A DNA stretch of 64,000 nt, from the NCBI GenBank assembly GCA_015062605.1, contig SUUI01000001.1, positions 124,001-188,000 on the forward strand. Reading direction: 5' to 3'. The position numbers and the translations under genes are program-made. How positions within the stretch are numbered: the first letter of the stretch is position 1; every line of letters begins with the position of its first letter. Below are positions 1-8,451 of the stretch, in pieces. This DNA comes from Eggerthellaceae bacterium (GTDB lineage: Bacteria > Actinomycetota > Coriobacteriia > Coriobacteriales > Eggerthellaceae). The notes below the pieces were generated by a model that was given only the letters and a program-made list of their open reading frames with translations, was not told the DNA's origin and did no database searches.

Positions 1-151
1 AATCGATATCGAAGCCCTTATGGCTATGATGCTTGATGCTGCCTACATCGTGGCCGCGTCTAACCAACTCGGCTATAAGCCGCTCGATGCACGTCGTCTT
101 CCCTGAATTGTGACGACCGACTATGGCAACTGCTGGACTTGGTCTGTCCAT
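1..151 (-). CDS. mobB: MobB-like molybdopterin-guanine dinucleotide adapter (partial, C-terminus off the window)
   Basis: Only the first 50 residues lie in the window. They read MDRPSPAVAIVGRHNSGKTT onward, with a P-loop (GRHNSGKT, residues 12-19) and the later GHDVGSIKHHSHKGFDID stretch typical of MobB, the GTP-binding adapter that assists MobA in adding a nucleotide to molybdopterin. The ATG is preceded by GGAGAG. It follows recR on the same strand with a gap of about 150 bases. A bis-MGD cofactor maker fits the DMSO-reductase-family enzyme at 9.8 kb. The family call rests on the N-terminus alone; another P-loop GTPase is possible but less likely. Confidence 0.8.
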   Translation of the reverse strand, partial: MDRPSPAVAIVGRHNSGKTTCIERLIAELVRRGHDVGSIKHHSHKGFDID

Positions 152-298
152 GTTTTCTCTCCTGTATACGATGCGCGAGAAACGCAAACTCGACGCATCG
201 ATTCACACCTAAAACCGTACCGCAGATGATACACAGAATACATCGTTCGTGCATCATACGGGAACGTTTTACGTCATTTTATTCCTCAAATGAAAAGC

Positions 299-898
299 CT
301 AGAGCGGGCGCCGCGCCTCCAAGGCTCTCCCAAGCGTGACTTCGTCGGCAAACTCGAGATCCCCACCAACGGGTAAGCCGCTTGCAGGACGTGTGACCGT
401 GATGCCGAGCGGCTTGATGAGCCGTGCAAGATATGCTGCTGTGGTCTCCCCCTCAACGTTGGGGTTTGTCGCGATGACCACCTCCATAACATCTTCGCTC
501 GCAAGGCGTTTCATGAGCTCGGCAATATGAAGGTTATCAGGACCGATACCCTCCATGGGAGAAAGCGCGCCACCAAGGACGTGATACACGCCAGAAAAAA
601 CCGCAGTGCGCTCGATGGGTGGAATGTCACGCGGTTCGCTAACGATGCAGATGACGCTTGCATCACGTTGCGGGCTTTCGCAGATCTGGCACAGATCATC
701 TTGCGCATAATTGAAGCATCGGCTGCAAAAGTGCACCGTATTTTTCACCTCGATGATAGCATCAGACAAACGCAGCACCGTTGCACGATCGCTATTGAGA
801 ATCCAATATGCGATGCGCTGGGCGCTTTTGGGTCCGATGCCGGGAAGGCGCTCAAGCTCGTCGAGCAAGACCTGAATGGACGGAGCAGCGTACATCAT
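299..898 (-). CDS. recR: Recombination mediator RecR
   Basis: 199 residues, the usual RecR length. RecR works with RecO (and RecF) to load RecA on gapped DNA in recombinational repair. Visible parts are an N-terminal helix-hairpin-helix (LPGIGPKSAQRIAYW, about residues 18-32), a four-Cys zinc site (C58, C61, C70, C73) and a Toprim domain after residue 80, ending in the conserved RPASGLPVGGDLEFADE region. AGGAGG lies 2 bases before the first ATG and 5 before the second, so translation may begin at Met2. It sits 6 bases after ybaB in the conserved dnaX-ybaB-recR order. Confidence 0.97.
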   Translation of the reverse strand: MMYAAPSIQVLLDELERLPGIGPKSAQRIAYWILNSDRATVLRLSDAIIEVKNTVHFCSRCFNYAQDDLCQICESPQRDASVICIVSEPRDIPPIERTAVFSGVYHVLGGALSPMEGIGPDNLHIAELMKRLASEDVMEVVIATNPNVEGETTAAYLARLIKPLGITVTRPASGLPVGGDLEFADEVTLGRALEARRPL

Positions 899-904
899 CG
901 CCTC

Positions 905-1213
905 CTAGAAACCAGGAAAGCCCATGCCACCCGTAACAGCGTTCAGGCGCTGAGCACTGATTTCATTCATCCCACGCAGGGCCTCATTGACCGCAGAGCA
1001 GACCAAGTCTTGCAACATCTCGACATCGTCAGGATCCACAGCGCTCGGATCGATGGTTAAGCTCACGAGCTCCAAGCTGCCATTCACGGTCGCCTTCACA
1101 GCACCGCCACCAACGCTGGAATCATACGTAAGCGTTTTTATCTCTTCTTGAACTCGATTGAGCTCAAGCTGTGCTTTCTGAGCCTGCTTCATCAGTTTCT
1201 TCATATCAACCAT
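905..1213 (-). CDS. ybaB: YbaB/EbfC family nucleoid-associated protein
   Basis: 102 residues, typical for this small dimeric DNA-binding family. The N-terminal helix (MKKLMKQAQKAQLELNRVQEE) and the following strand pattern with VKATVNGSLELVSLTIDP are family hallmarks. The C-terminus is glycine-rich (GGMGFPGF). AGGAGAG sits 8 bases before the ATG. Its position between dnaX and recR is the classical arrangement; the three genes probably form one transcript. The protein's precise role is not settled in the family, and bulk nucleoid binding is the usual description. Confidence 0.95.
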   Translation of the reverse strand: MVDMKKLMKQAQKAQLELNRVQEEIKTLTYDSSVGGGAVKATVNGSLELVSLTIDPSAVDPDDVEMLQDLVCSAVNEALRGMNEISAQRLNAVTGGMGFPGF

Positions 1214-1260
1214 GGTTATACTCTCCTATCCTTTTCGAACGCACGCTATATGGCAGTTCG

Positions 1261-3315
1261 TTAATTCCATTGCTCTATCATCACGCCGTCACCGAAAAGC
1301 GAAAGCGCGTCTTTCAGATCCGATAATTCTTTCTGAGATGAGTCCTCAGACTCCCCAACCTGCTGCGAAACCACATCTTCTTCCCGAGCCGGATTTGGCG
1401 ACCATTCCTCATATGCATCGAGCGGAACGACATCATCGTCGAAAGCAGAAACCTCTTCGTATGCCGGCGAATTCATGCTACCAGCAGAATCCATCGAAGC
1501 GTTCTGGACTGGGTTTTCTGAAGACACCATCTTGGCCACAGCAGAATCATTATGTATCGCGCTATCGGCGCGCACGGGTGCCGCTACGGGTCCTGCCACC
1601 GTCTGCGATGCGGGCGATGCAGCTCCCCGAGAAGTCTCTTTCGGCAATTGCATATACGAGAATGCTAGCGGTGCCGAATAAGCTTGGGCAATGGCCTTTT
1701 CGACCACAGAACTTGCCTCGGGCTTTTGGAATGCCTTGAACGCGAATTCGCTCTCAGCCGGGAATCCAATTGTCAATGATGCAGTTTGCGCGTCGTACGT
1801 CAGTTTGGTGTTGAGAAGAAGCACATGATAGGCCGCCTTCTCCTTCTTGATGAGAGCAAGCGCAGCTTGCCAGAAACGCTGCAACGCCGCAGGGTTCGTC
1901 AAATCATATGCCCCCTGTTTAACGGGCGTTCCGCTCGGTGCAGCAGCAGGTTGTCCGCTATCCTCCGAAGTTACTGCGATTGCTTGGGGGGCACCTTGTT
2001 CTTCTTTCACGCCAACAGCAAACGTGACGGCAGTCGAATCGGATGCAGCAGCATCTGACTTGATATCCTGCTTTATCGCAGTCATCTTCTTCTCAACCGA
2101 AAGGCCAGCGTCGGCTGCAGCACGCTGTGTAGGTACCGCTTTTTCGGGAATGGCATGCACTGGCATTGCAGCTTGACTCGCTTCAAGCGCTTCGATGCGT
2201 GCGGCTAAAGCTTCAAGCGACAGATCGGTTTGCGGACGAATCATACGCGTTAGAGCGATTTCAAACGAGAGGCGTGGATTCGTCGATGTTTTCAAGTCGG
2301 CAATCGTGTCACCAAGCACGCCCATGAGGAAAGTGAGTCGGTCGGCCCCGAAAAGGGGCAGCACCGATACGAGCTCTTGGCGCGTTTCCTCGTTGATTTC
2401 AAGCGAAACCGACTCGCCTGCCAACGAAAGGACATACAAGTCGCGTACGCGCTCCGCGAGATCACGTACGAATTGCGCAAGATCGGAACCTGTTTCCAAG
2501 AAATCGTCGACCCACGTAAAGCATGCTACGGCATCCCGTGTACCGATTGCTTGCAGGATTCGCACCATATCGCTTGAAGCGATGGAGCCTAACAAGCTCT
2601 CAGCGCCCTCGAGGGTCACTTTACCTCCCTCGTAAGCAATGAGCTGCTCGAGTGCAGTCAGTGCATTACGCATTCCGCCTTCCGCGCGATGCGCAACCAA
2701 ATCGAGCGCTTCACCTTCGAACTCGACGCCTTCCGCCATGCACACGGCACCCAGCCGGCTCACGATCGCCTCATGAGCGATGCGACGGAAATCGAAGCGC
2801 TGGCAACGCGAATGGATGGTTTCGGGAACCTTTTGCGGATCGGTGGTGCATAGGATAAATACAACATGCGATGGCGGCTCTTCGAGCGTTTTGAGCAACG
2901 CGTTGAACGCCGCAGTCGAGAGCATATGCACCTCATCGATAATATAGATCTTGCGCTTGCCGCGCGTCGGAGCGAATTGCACGCGACCGATGATCTCCTC
3001 GCGTACGTTCTCTACACCCGTACGGCTCGCTGCATCCAGTTCGTATACGTCTGGATGCTCGCCCGCAGCGATGAGCTCGCAATCCTCGCATGTTCCATCA
3101 GGCGTCGAGGTCGGGCCGTTCTCGCACAGAAGCGCCTTCGCGAGCAAGCGCGCTGTCGTAGTCTTTCCTGTACCTCGCGGACCGCAAAACAGGTAGGCGT
3201 GACTGACTTTATCTTGATCGATTGCATTGCGCAGCGTTCGCTCGATAGCGTTTTGGCCCACAACCTCATCGAAGACTTGCGGGCGATACTTGCGATACAA
3301 AGCCTCAGCCATCAT
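1261..3315 (-). CDS. dnaX: DNA polymerase III subunit gamma/tau (DnaX)
   Basis: 684 residues. This is the clamp-loader ATPase of the replicative polymerase. The AAA+ core shows Walker A GPRGTGKT (45-52), Walker B IIDEVH (125-130) and the arginine-finger motif HSRCQRF near 168-174. The zinc-binding loop has C64, C76 and C79, but the fourth usual Cys (near 73) appears to be Asp. A Pro/Ala/Ser-rich linker from about 380 leads to a tau-like C-terminal domain. Its start codons overlap the stop of the upstream dedA in an ATGA arrangement, which suggests translational coupling. I saw no clear slippery frameshift site, so whether a short gamma form is made is unknown. Confidence 0.97.
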   Translation of the reverse strand: MMAEALYRKYRPQVFDEVVGQNAIERTLRNAIDQDKVSHAYLFCGPRGTGKTTTARLLAKALLCENGPTSTPDGTCEDCELIAAGEHPDVYELDAASRTGVENVREEIIGRVQFAPTRGKRKIYIIDEVHMLSTAAFNALLKTLEEPPSHVVFILCTTDPQKVPETIHSRCQRFDFRRIAHEAIVSRLGAVCMAEGVEFEGEALDLVAHRAEGGMRNALTALEQLIAYEGGKVTLEGAESLLGSIASSDMVRILQAIGTRDAVACFTWVDDFLETGSDLAQFVRDLAERVRDLYVLSLAGESVSLEINEETRQELVSVLPLFGADRLTFLMGVLGDTIADLKTSTNPRLSFEIALTRMIRPQTDLSLEALAARIEALEASQAAMPVHAIPEKAVPTQRAAADAGLSVEKKMTAIKQDIKSDAAASDSTAVTFAVGVKEEQGAPQAIAVTSEDSGQPAAAPSGTPVKQGAYDLTNPAALQRFWQAALALIKKEKAAYHVLLLNTKLTYDAQTASLTIGFPAESEFAFKAFQKPEASSVVEKAIAQAYSAPLAFSYMQLPKETSRGAASPASQTVAGPVAAPVRADSAIHNDSAVAKMVSSENPVQNASMDSAGSMNSPAYEEVSAFDDDVVPLDAYEEWSPNPAREEDVVSQQVGESEDSSQKELSDLKDALSLFGDGVMIEQWN

Positions 3316-3986
3316 GCACCTGCCTTATCCTTATTCGCCTTGCGCGTTGCTAAAGCCGCTTTGATTGCTCCAATAATAGCAGGAAGCACCGATACACCGA
3401 CGATTCCCAGGACGATTATTTCGAAATGATCTTGGACGAACGGGATGCCGCCGAAGAAATAGCCGACAAGAACGAACAGGCTCACCCATGAAATACCGCC
3501 GACCGCATTAAAGAACGTAAAGCGCCCGAACGGCATGTGGCTAGTACCTGCGATAAAAGGCGCGAACGTGCGGAAGAAGGGCATGAACCGCGTGATGATG
3601 ATGGTCAGACCACCGAAACGTTCGAAGAAGTAATCGAGCTTAGCCATACGTTCAGGTGTGAGCGCCTTCACCTTGCCTGAATCGATGATGCGTTCTCCGA
3701 AGAAGCGGGCAATCCAGTAGTTCGACGTATTGCCCAGAATGGCCGCTGCATAAAACACGATGAGCGTCACCCAAACATTGAGTCCGCCACCATCCGCCGA
3801 GAACACGCCCGCTGCAAACAGGAGGGAATCGCCAGGCAGGAAGGGAAAGAACACGAGACCGGTTTCGACGAACACGACAAGGAAAAGCGGTGTGTATACC
3901 CAAATGGGGCCGAGCGCAATTATCCATCCGGCGATTGCGCCGCGAGGATCTTTCAGCAAGTTGACGAAGAAATCGATGATTCCCAT
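3312..3986 (-). CDS. DedA family membrane protein
   Basis: 224 residues with several hydrophobic segments. DedA proteins are polytopic inner-membrane proteins; some act as undecaprenyl-phosphate or phospholipid flippases. Family motifs are FLPGDSLLFAAG (about 48-59) and the RFMPFFRTFAPFIAGTSHM region (about 138-156), with the conserved re-entrant Arg and Pro residues. The start has AAAGGAC upstream. The stop overlaps the start of dnaX by four bases, so it is the first protein gene of the dedA-dnaX-ybaB-recR unit. The transported lipid cannot be told from sequence. Confidence 0.9.
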   Translation of the reverse strand: MGIIDFFVNLLKDPRGAIAGWIIALGPIWVYTPLFLVVFVETGLVFFPFLPGDSLLFAAGVFSADGGGLNVWVTLIVFYAAAILGNTSNYWIARFFGERIIDSGKVKALTPERMAKLDYFFERFGGLTIIITRFMPFFRTFAPFIAGTSHMPFGRFTFFNAVGGISWVSLFVLVGYFFGGIPFVQDHFEIIVLGIVGVSVLPAIIGAIKAALATRKANKDKAGA

Positions 3987-4030
3987 GGTGTCCTTTGGCT
4001 GCCCATGACACTGTTGCCCAGCAAAGACTA

Positions 4031-4147
4031 AGCCGAGTGTTCTCGGCAGACTTGAGCGCTCGTCAGCGGTCCCTTATGGCTGCTTCCTCCCGGACCTGAC
4101 CAGGTTCGGGACATGTCGCCGCTCAAGCCCATCGAATACACTCGGCT
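4031..4147 (-). ncRNA. ffs: Signal recognition particle RNA (small bacterial type, ffs)
   Basis: The minus strand holds the diagnostic domain IV core: CCTGGTCAGGTCCGG followed by GAGGAAGCAGCC. The outer ends pair (AGCCGAGTGT with ACACTCGGCT), and an inner GCTTGAGCG...CGCTCAAG helix supports a single long hairpin of about 117 nt. The RNA joins Ffh to target membrane and secreted proteins during translation. A TATACT -10 element lies just upstream (4161-4166), with no strong -35. Location next to dnaX is common in Gram-positive bacteria. Ends are set by the closing helix and may be off by a few bases. Confidence 0.95.
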
Positions 4148-4160
4148 TGCGTCGAATTTC

Positions 4161-4166
4161 AGTATA
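4161..4166 (-). promoter_or_regulatory. -10 element for ffs
   Basis: TATACT on the minus strand places a start about 7 bases downstream, close to 4154, a few bases ahead of the closing helix of the SRP RNA. The -35 region is poor, with no TTGACA at 16-18 bases. Confidence 0.55.
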
Positions 4167-4233
4167 GCGAAAGCCGCACTGCGTGCGCTATCTCACCAGT
4201 CAATGCAGCGAAAAAACACAGCTGTATGGGGTG

Positions 4234-4815
4234 CTATTTATCTTCGATCTCGTTCGCTATCGCGAGCAATTCGCCCAAAGTCGTGAAATCGTCTTCAAGA
4301 GCGATGCGTTTAGAGCCATCGTAGAGAGCTGCTGCAGGATGGAAGATCGGAAACACCTTGAACTTGCCCGCCTGCTGCAGTGTGCCATGCAGACGCGTGA
4401 TGCCTATCTCGGTTTTCAGGACGAACTTCGTCGCGAAATTGCCGAGCGTTACGATAAACTCAGGATCGATGGTACGCGTTTGCTCACGCAAGAATGGCGC
4501 ACATGCTTCTATCTCTTCGGGACGAGGATTGCGATTGCCAGGCGGACGGCATTTGAGGACGTTCGCGATATATACTTCTTCGCGTTTAAGCCCCGCGATT
4601 CCTAGCAGCTCATCGAGGTACTTCCCCGCTGCTCCGACGAAGGGTTCACCTTGCAGATCTTCGTTCTTTCCAGGTGCCTCACCGATGAATAGAACGCGCG
4701 CATTCGGGTTTCCGGTTCCAAACACCGTTTGCGTACGGCCATCGCATAAAGGACAGCGACGGCATTGCGCAGCCTGAGCTTCGATATCAGGAAGCGGGAT
4801 GTGTGGTTTGCTCAT
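4234..4815 (-). CDS. Type-4 uracil-DNA glycosylase (Fe-S)
   Basis: 193 residues from the chosen start. The enzyme removes uracil from DNA at the start of base excision repair. It shows the family-4 motif GEAPG followed by ED (45-53), GEPFVG, the late motif HPAA (159-162), and cysteines for a 4Fe-4S cluster: C18/C21/C24 near the N-terminus plus C89 and C105. I chose the ATG at 4815 because it overlaps the alr stop (ATGA) and because upstream residues are alr sequence in another frame. Overlap suggests coupling to alr. Substrate range beyond uracil cannot be read from sequence. Confidence 0.93.
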   Translation of the reverse strand: MSKPHIPLPDIEAQAAQCRRCPLCDGRTQTVFGTGNPNARVLFIGEAPGKNEDLQGEPFVGAAGKYLDELLGIAGLKREEVYIANVLKCRPPGNRNPRPEEIEACAPFLREQTRTIDPEFIVTLGNFATKFVLKTEIGITRLHGTLQQAGKFKVFPIFHPAAALYDGSKRIALEDDFTTLGELLAIANEIEDK

Positions 4816-6089
4816 ACGTACACCTTCGGCATTCTCAACCCGAAATTGCACGCCAACTCGTAAGAGATGGTGCCGCATGTGTTCGCCATGTCATCAAGCG
4901 TGATGACCGCATCTCCTTGACGACCGAGCACAAGCACCTCATCGCCAATCTGCGGCTCGCGAGCTCGGTAAGAACCGCGAGAACGCAGATCCACCTCGAA
5001 CATGCATTGATCCATGCAGATATTGCCCACTTGCTTATAGCGCCGACCCTGGAAAATCACATCCGTCTTGCTTGATAGCAAGCGGTTGAAACCGTCGGCA
5101 TAGCCGATGGGAATGGTGCAAATCTTGACGCTACCAGGGCTACGATAATGCAGGCCATAGCTCACGCCTTCGCTCATGGGCACGAAACGCGCATCGGTGA
5201 TGCGTGCATGCACGCTCATTGCTGGCTTAAGGTCGATAAGCGGACGTGTTTGCGAGCTTGGATGCAAACCATACAGCGAGATACCCCAGCGCACCATATC
5301 GCAATGCGTTTCAGGGAAGCGAATTGCCGCTGCTGAATTGGCGCAATGCACGATGCCGGGATCGAATCCCGCAGCAGTCATCGCATTGATCGCCTGTACG
5401 AAACGCTTGAATTGACGCTGGAAATCGAGCGTTTCACTCTCATCAGCCGTAGCGAAATGAGTGAACGTTCCCGTAAGCTTGAGCGCGCGATGGAAGCTGA
5501 TTTGCTGCAGGAATGTGACGACTTCGTCGAAGCGCACGCCTATGCGGTTCATGCCTGTGTTGACCGCCAAATGGAACGGCGCATCCATGCCGTATGCGTC
5601 CGCTGTTTCGGCATATTGGATGGCGAAATCGGGCGTGTACACCGTCGGCATGACCTTGTAACCTAAAAGCAGCGGAATGGCTGTTTCGGGAGGCTGGGAA
5701 AGAATGAGAATCGGCGCGTTCACCAATGCCTCACGCAATTCGATGGCCTCGTTGATCGTCGCAACACCCAGATAGTCTGCTCCCGAGTTAAGCGCCATCT
5801 TCGCGACGCGCGCTGCGCCATGACCATACGCATCCGACTTTACAACAGCGAGCAGGCGTCGTTCGCGTCCAATACGGCTGCGAATCTGCTGGGTATTGTG
5901 CTTGATGGCATTAAGGTCGATCTCGACCCACGCCCAACGCCGATCGAGAGGCGAGATATCCTGCAGTTGATCCGGATCGAACTGCAGCGGCTCATCGGAA
6001 TACGTTCCCGTGTCCTTGCGCACATATCGCGGCACACTGTGCTGGCCTTTGTTCGCAAAACCGGTGAAGCCATTCAACGAATCATCCAC
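4812..6089 (-). CDS. alr: Alanine racemase (PLP-dependent)
   Basis: 425 residues. It interconverts L- and D-alanine for peptidoglycan. The PLP lysine is K84 in VVKSDAYGHG, and the second catalytic residue is Y311 in GVSYGL. The C-terminal beta domain with QVGNICMDQCM is present. The family is usually about 370 residues, so about 45 extra polar residues precede the catalytic barrel. A GTG start with AAAGGA 7-8 bases upstream supports the long form. It is transcribed with the glycosylase gene downstream, with a four-base overlap. Confidence in function is high; the role of the N-terminal extension is unknown. Confidence 0.96.
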   Translation of the reverse strand: MDDSLNGFTGFANKGQHSVPRYVRKDTGTYSDEPLQFDPDQLQDISPLDRRWAWVEIDLNAIKHNTQQIRSRIGRERRLLAVVKSDAYGHGAARVAKMALNSGADYLGVATINEAIELREALVNAPILILSQPPETAIPLLLGYKVMPTVYTPDFAIQYAETADAYGMDAPFHLAVNTGMNRIGVRFDEVVTFLQQISFHRALKLTGTFTHFATADESETLDFQRQFKRFVQAINAMTAAGFDPGIVHCANSAAAIRFPETHCDMVRWGISLYGLHPSSQTRPLIDLKPAMSVHARITDARFVPMSEGVSYGLHYRSPGSVKICTIPIGYADGFNRLLSSKTDVIFQGRRYKQVGNICMDQCMFEVDLRSRGSYRAREPQIGDEVLVLGRQGDAVITLDDMANTCGTISYELACNFGLRMPKVYV

Positions 6090-6209
6090 GAGTTTGTCCT
6101 TTGTTCAAGATGATAGTCCTGTCCCATTATAGCGAATGCGCACCGAAGCGCACGGCATTATCCCCGCACAGGCGGTTGCAGGCGAGCTTGCATCAGCCCA
6201 AAATACGAT

Positions 6210-6782
6210 ATGATGGATGCATTAATGAGAAAGCGCCCCGAACAGACCGAACAGACCGAAAACGACCTCAAGCAGGCGTTCTGGAAACTGTATGCCGCAA
6301 AGCCAATCGAGCAGATCACTGTTAGCGAGATCGCGCAGCTTGCCGGCTACAACCGTGGCACGTTTTACTTGCATTTCCAGGACATCTACGATGTGCTGAG
6401 CACCATAGAGCATGACTTGCTGCAACAGATGTCTAGCTGTGTCGAAACATGCATGCAGCGTCTTGATGCCGGCGATGAGCCAATCGATTGCATGCAAGGC
6501 GTGTTGGACTTCTATACCAAACAGCGTGAATACGTTGTCGTGCTGCTCGGGCCACACGGTGATCCTGCATTCACCGCGCAGCTGAAAAGTCTTCTCAAGC
6601 CGCTGTGGCTCACCTATGTGCTGCACAAGGAGCCCAAGAAGAGCGAGCAGGAGACCGACCTGATGCTCGAATACACGCTATCGGGCGCGCTGTTCATGAT
6701 CTCGCGCTGGCTGCAGAACCCGCACGGCGTTTCGCCCGAGAAGCTCCTGCACCTGGTGTATCACTTCGCGCTGCAGCGCTAG
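6210..6782 (+). CDS. TetR/AcrR family transcriptional regulator
   Basis: 190 residues. The N-terminal DNA-binding domain has the TetR helix-turn-helix pattern ITVSEIAQLAGYNRGTFYLHFQD (about 36-58). The rest is helical and should hold a ligand pocket; no ligand can be inferred. Two early in-frame ATGs (6210/6213) and one at 6225 are possible starts; no ribosome site is decisive. It converges on the ABC importer operon, and the two stop codons overlap, so it is a likely local regulator. The paired GTTCAT palindromes upstream of the substrate-binding protein gene (9572-9612) are a plausible target. The second half is richer in GC than the first. Confidence 0.85.
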   Translation: MMDALMRKRPEQTEQTENDLKQAFWKLYAAKPIEQITVSEIAQLAGYNRGTFYLHFQDIYDVLSTIEHDLLQQMSSCVETCMQRLDAGDEPIDCMQGVLDFYTKQREYVVVLLGPHGDPAFTAQLKSLLKPLWLTYVLHKEPKKSEQETDLMLEYTLSGALFMISRWLQNPHGVSPEKLLHLVYHFALQR

Positions 6783-7531
6783 CGCTTCCACCGCGTAAGG
6801 CGGCGCTCGACGATGTCGAAGATCGCGTACAGGATCACACCGAGCAGGGCGAATGCGATGATGCCCGCGAACATGCGCGGATAGTTCACCATCGACCAGG
6901 ATTCCATGATGAAGTGACCCAAACCCGTCGAGCCGACGATGGCTTCCGCGAAGAACAGGATCGCAATGGCGATGCCGGAGCTCACACGCAGTGTCGTGAA
7001 CAGGTCGGGCGTCGCGGCAGGGATGATCACGTGGCGCCACACGTCCCAGCGGCTTCCGCCGAGCGAGCGGACGGACTCGATCGTCTGCTCGGGCAGGCTT
7101 TTCGCCGCATCGCGCATGACGACGACGATCTGGAAGAAGATGGTGAGAGCGATAAGTGCGATCTTCGGCGCGCCGCCGAGCCCCAAAAGCACGAGCAGAA
7201 TGGGAAGCAGCACGATTTTCGGCAGCGGATACATGATATAGAGCACCGGCCCGAACAGCGCGTCGAGGCGCGGGCTCCGACCGAGTGCGAGACCGCATGG
7301 CACACCCAACACAGCCGCGATGACCAAGGCGAGCGTGACGCGTTCGAGGCTGATCAGGAAGTCCGGCCACATCGAGACCGCATATTGCGCGAACACGGGA
7401 ATCGTCTCGGCAGGCGTCGGCAGCGCAGGCGTCTGCAGCAGTACCGCCGTGATATGCCAGCCGGCAAGCACGAACGCTATCGCGAACAGGTAGCACCCGA
7501 TGCGCTTGAGGATCATGCGCGAGTTCTTCAT
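6779..7531 (-). CDS. ABC transporter permease, SsuC/TauC type
   Basis: 250 residues with about six hydrophobic segments. It carries the EAA-type cytoplasmic loop (ESVRSLGGSRWDVWRHVIIPAATPDLFTTLRV, written here only as a region, about 151-180), which docks to the ATPase. It forms the membrane channel of an importer whose ATPase (7528-8403) and lipoprotein receptor (8452-9459) lie just upstream on the same strand. Start and ATPase stop overlap (ATGA). Relatives move sulfonates, taurine, nitrate or thiamine precursors; the substrate here is not known. Confidence 0.9.
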   Translation of the reverse strand: MKNSRMILKRIGCYLFAIAFVLAGWHITAVLLQTPALPTPAETIPVFAQYAVSMWPDFLISLERVTLALVIAAVLGVPCGLALGRSPRLDALFGPVLYIMYPLPKIVLLPILLVLLGLGGAPKIALIALTIFFQIVVVMRDAAKSLPEQTIESVRSLGGSRWDVWRHVIIPAATPDLFTTLRVSSGIAIAILFFAEAIVGSTGLGHFIMESWSMVNYPRMFAGIIAFALLGVILYAIFDIVERRLTRWKR

Positions 7532-8403
7532 GCGCGCCGCCCTTCCCCGCTGTGAGTTACCGCGACATCGGCGGCTCTCACGCCACGGGCTTCATCGGCT
7601 GCAGCGACTTCGCCACCTGCGGCTAACGCGATTTCGCCGTCCGCTGCTTCCGCAACCGCACGGTTGAGCGCCTCGCGAACGTCCGTGCAGCACTCGAAAT
7701 ACGCTTGCGACGTGCGGAAACCCGGCTCTCCCATGTGCGGATTCTCGATGACGGCCGCAACATGCGCAGGCCGCGGGCTGAACACAACGATGCGCTGTCC
7801 CAAATAGACCGCTTCCTCGATGGAGTGCGTCACGAGTATTTGCGCGTGACGGTTCTCCCGCCACAGCTCGAGCAGCGTTTCCTGCAGCGATTCGCGCAGC
7901 AAGGCATCGAGCGCCGAAAGCGGCTCGTCCATCAGCAGCAAATCCACATCGAGCGCGAGCGCACGGGCAAGCGCCAGACGCTGCTGCATGCCGCCGGAGA
8001 GCTCCTTGGGATAGCGGTTCGCCATGTCGGCAAGCCCCACCTGCTCGAGCGCGTGCATGGTGCGCTCCCTGCACTCCGCCTTCGACATGCCGCGGATGCG
8101 CAAACCGAGCTCGGCATTCTTATAGACCGTCTTCCACGGAAGCAATCCAAAATCCTGCAGGATGAGCGCCGTCGCGGAACGCGGCCCGGCAAGTAATTCC
8201 CCGTCGATGCTCACGGTGCCCTCCGTCGGCTTCAACAGCCCGCATGCGATGCGCAAAAGCGTCGATTTGCCGCATCCAGAAGGGCCGATGAGCGCGACGG
8301 CCTGCCCGCCATCGACCTCGAGCGAAACATCGCGGACGGCCTCAAGATGCGTGCCGTCAGCGTTGCCGTAACGCACGGAGATATGCTGCAGACTCAGATG
8401 CAT
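7528..8403 (-). CDS. ABC transporter ATP-binding protein, SsuB/TauB type
   Basis: 291 residues. The nucleotide-binding subunit has Walker A GPSGCGKST (40-48), the signature LSGGMQQR, Walker B DLLLMDEP and the switch His in LVTHSIEEA. About 40 residues of Ala/Glu/Gly-rich sequence extend the C-terminus beyond the usual end and match nothing I recognise. It lies between the receptor and permease genes and overlaps the permease by four bases. The complex should sit on the cytoplasmic face of the membrane and drive uptake. Confidence 0.93.
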   Translation of the reverse strand: MHLSLQHISVRYGNADGTHLEAVRDVSLEVDGGQAVALIGPSGCGKSTLLRIACGLLKPTEGTVSIDGELLAGPRSATALILQDFGLLPWKTVYKNAELGLRIRGMSKAECRERTMHALEQVGLADMANRYPKELSGGMQQRLALARALALDVDLLLMDEPLSALDALLRESLQETLLELWRENRHAQILVTHSIEEAVYLGQRIVVFSPRPAHVAAVIENPHMGEPGFRTSQAYFECCTDVREALNRAVAEAADGEIALAAGGEVAAADEARGVRAADVAVTHSGEGRRA

Positions 8404-8451
8404 GGGATGGTTGCCTTTACCGTAGTGATTGCCTTTTCCGCGGGCCTTTGC

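Noticed and set aside
60-257. A 65-codon frame at the left edge
   Set aside because: It overlaps the mobB start in another frame; the mobB frame has a P-loop and family sequence.
4031-4147. A tRNA or riboswitch
   Set aside because: The conserved domain IV core and closing helix identify it as SRP RNA.
6605-7555. 316-codon plus-strand frame across the ABC permease
   Set aside because: It lies opposite the permease and overlaps TetR in another frame; composition is Arg/Glu-rich as expected of a shadow frame.
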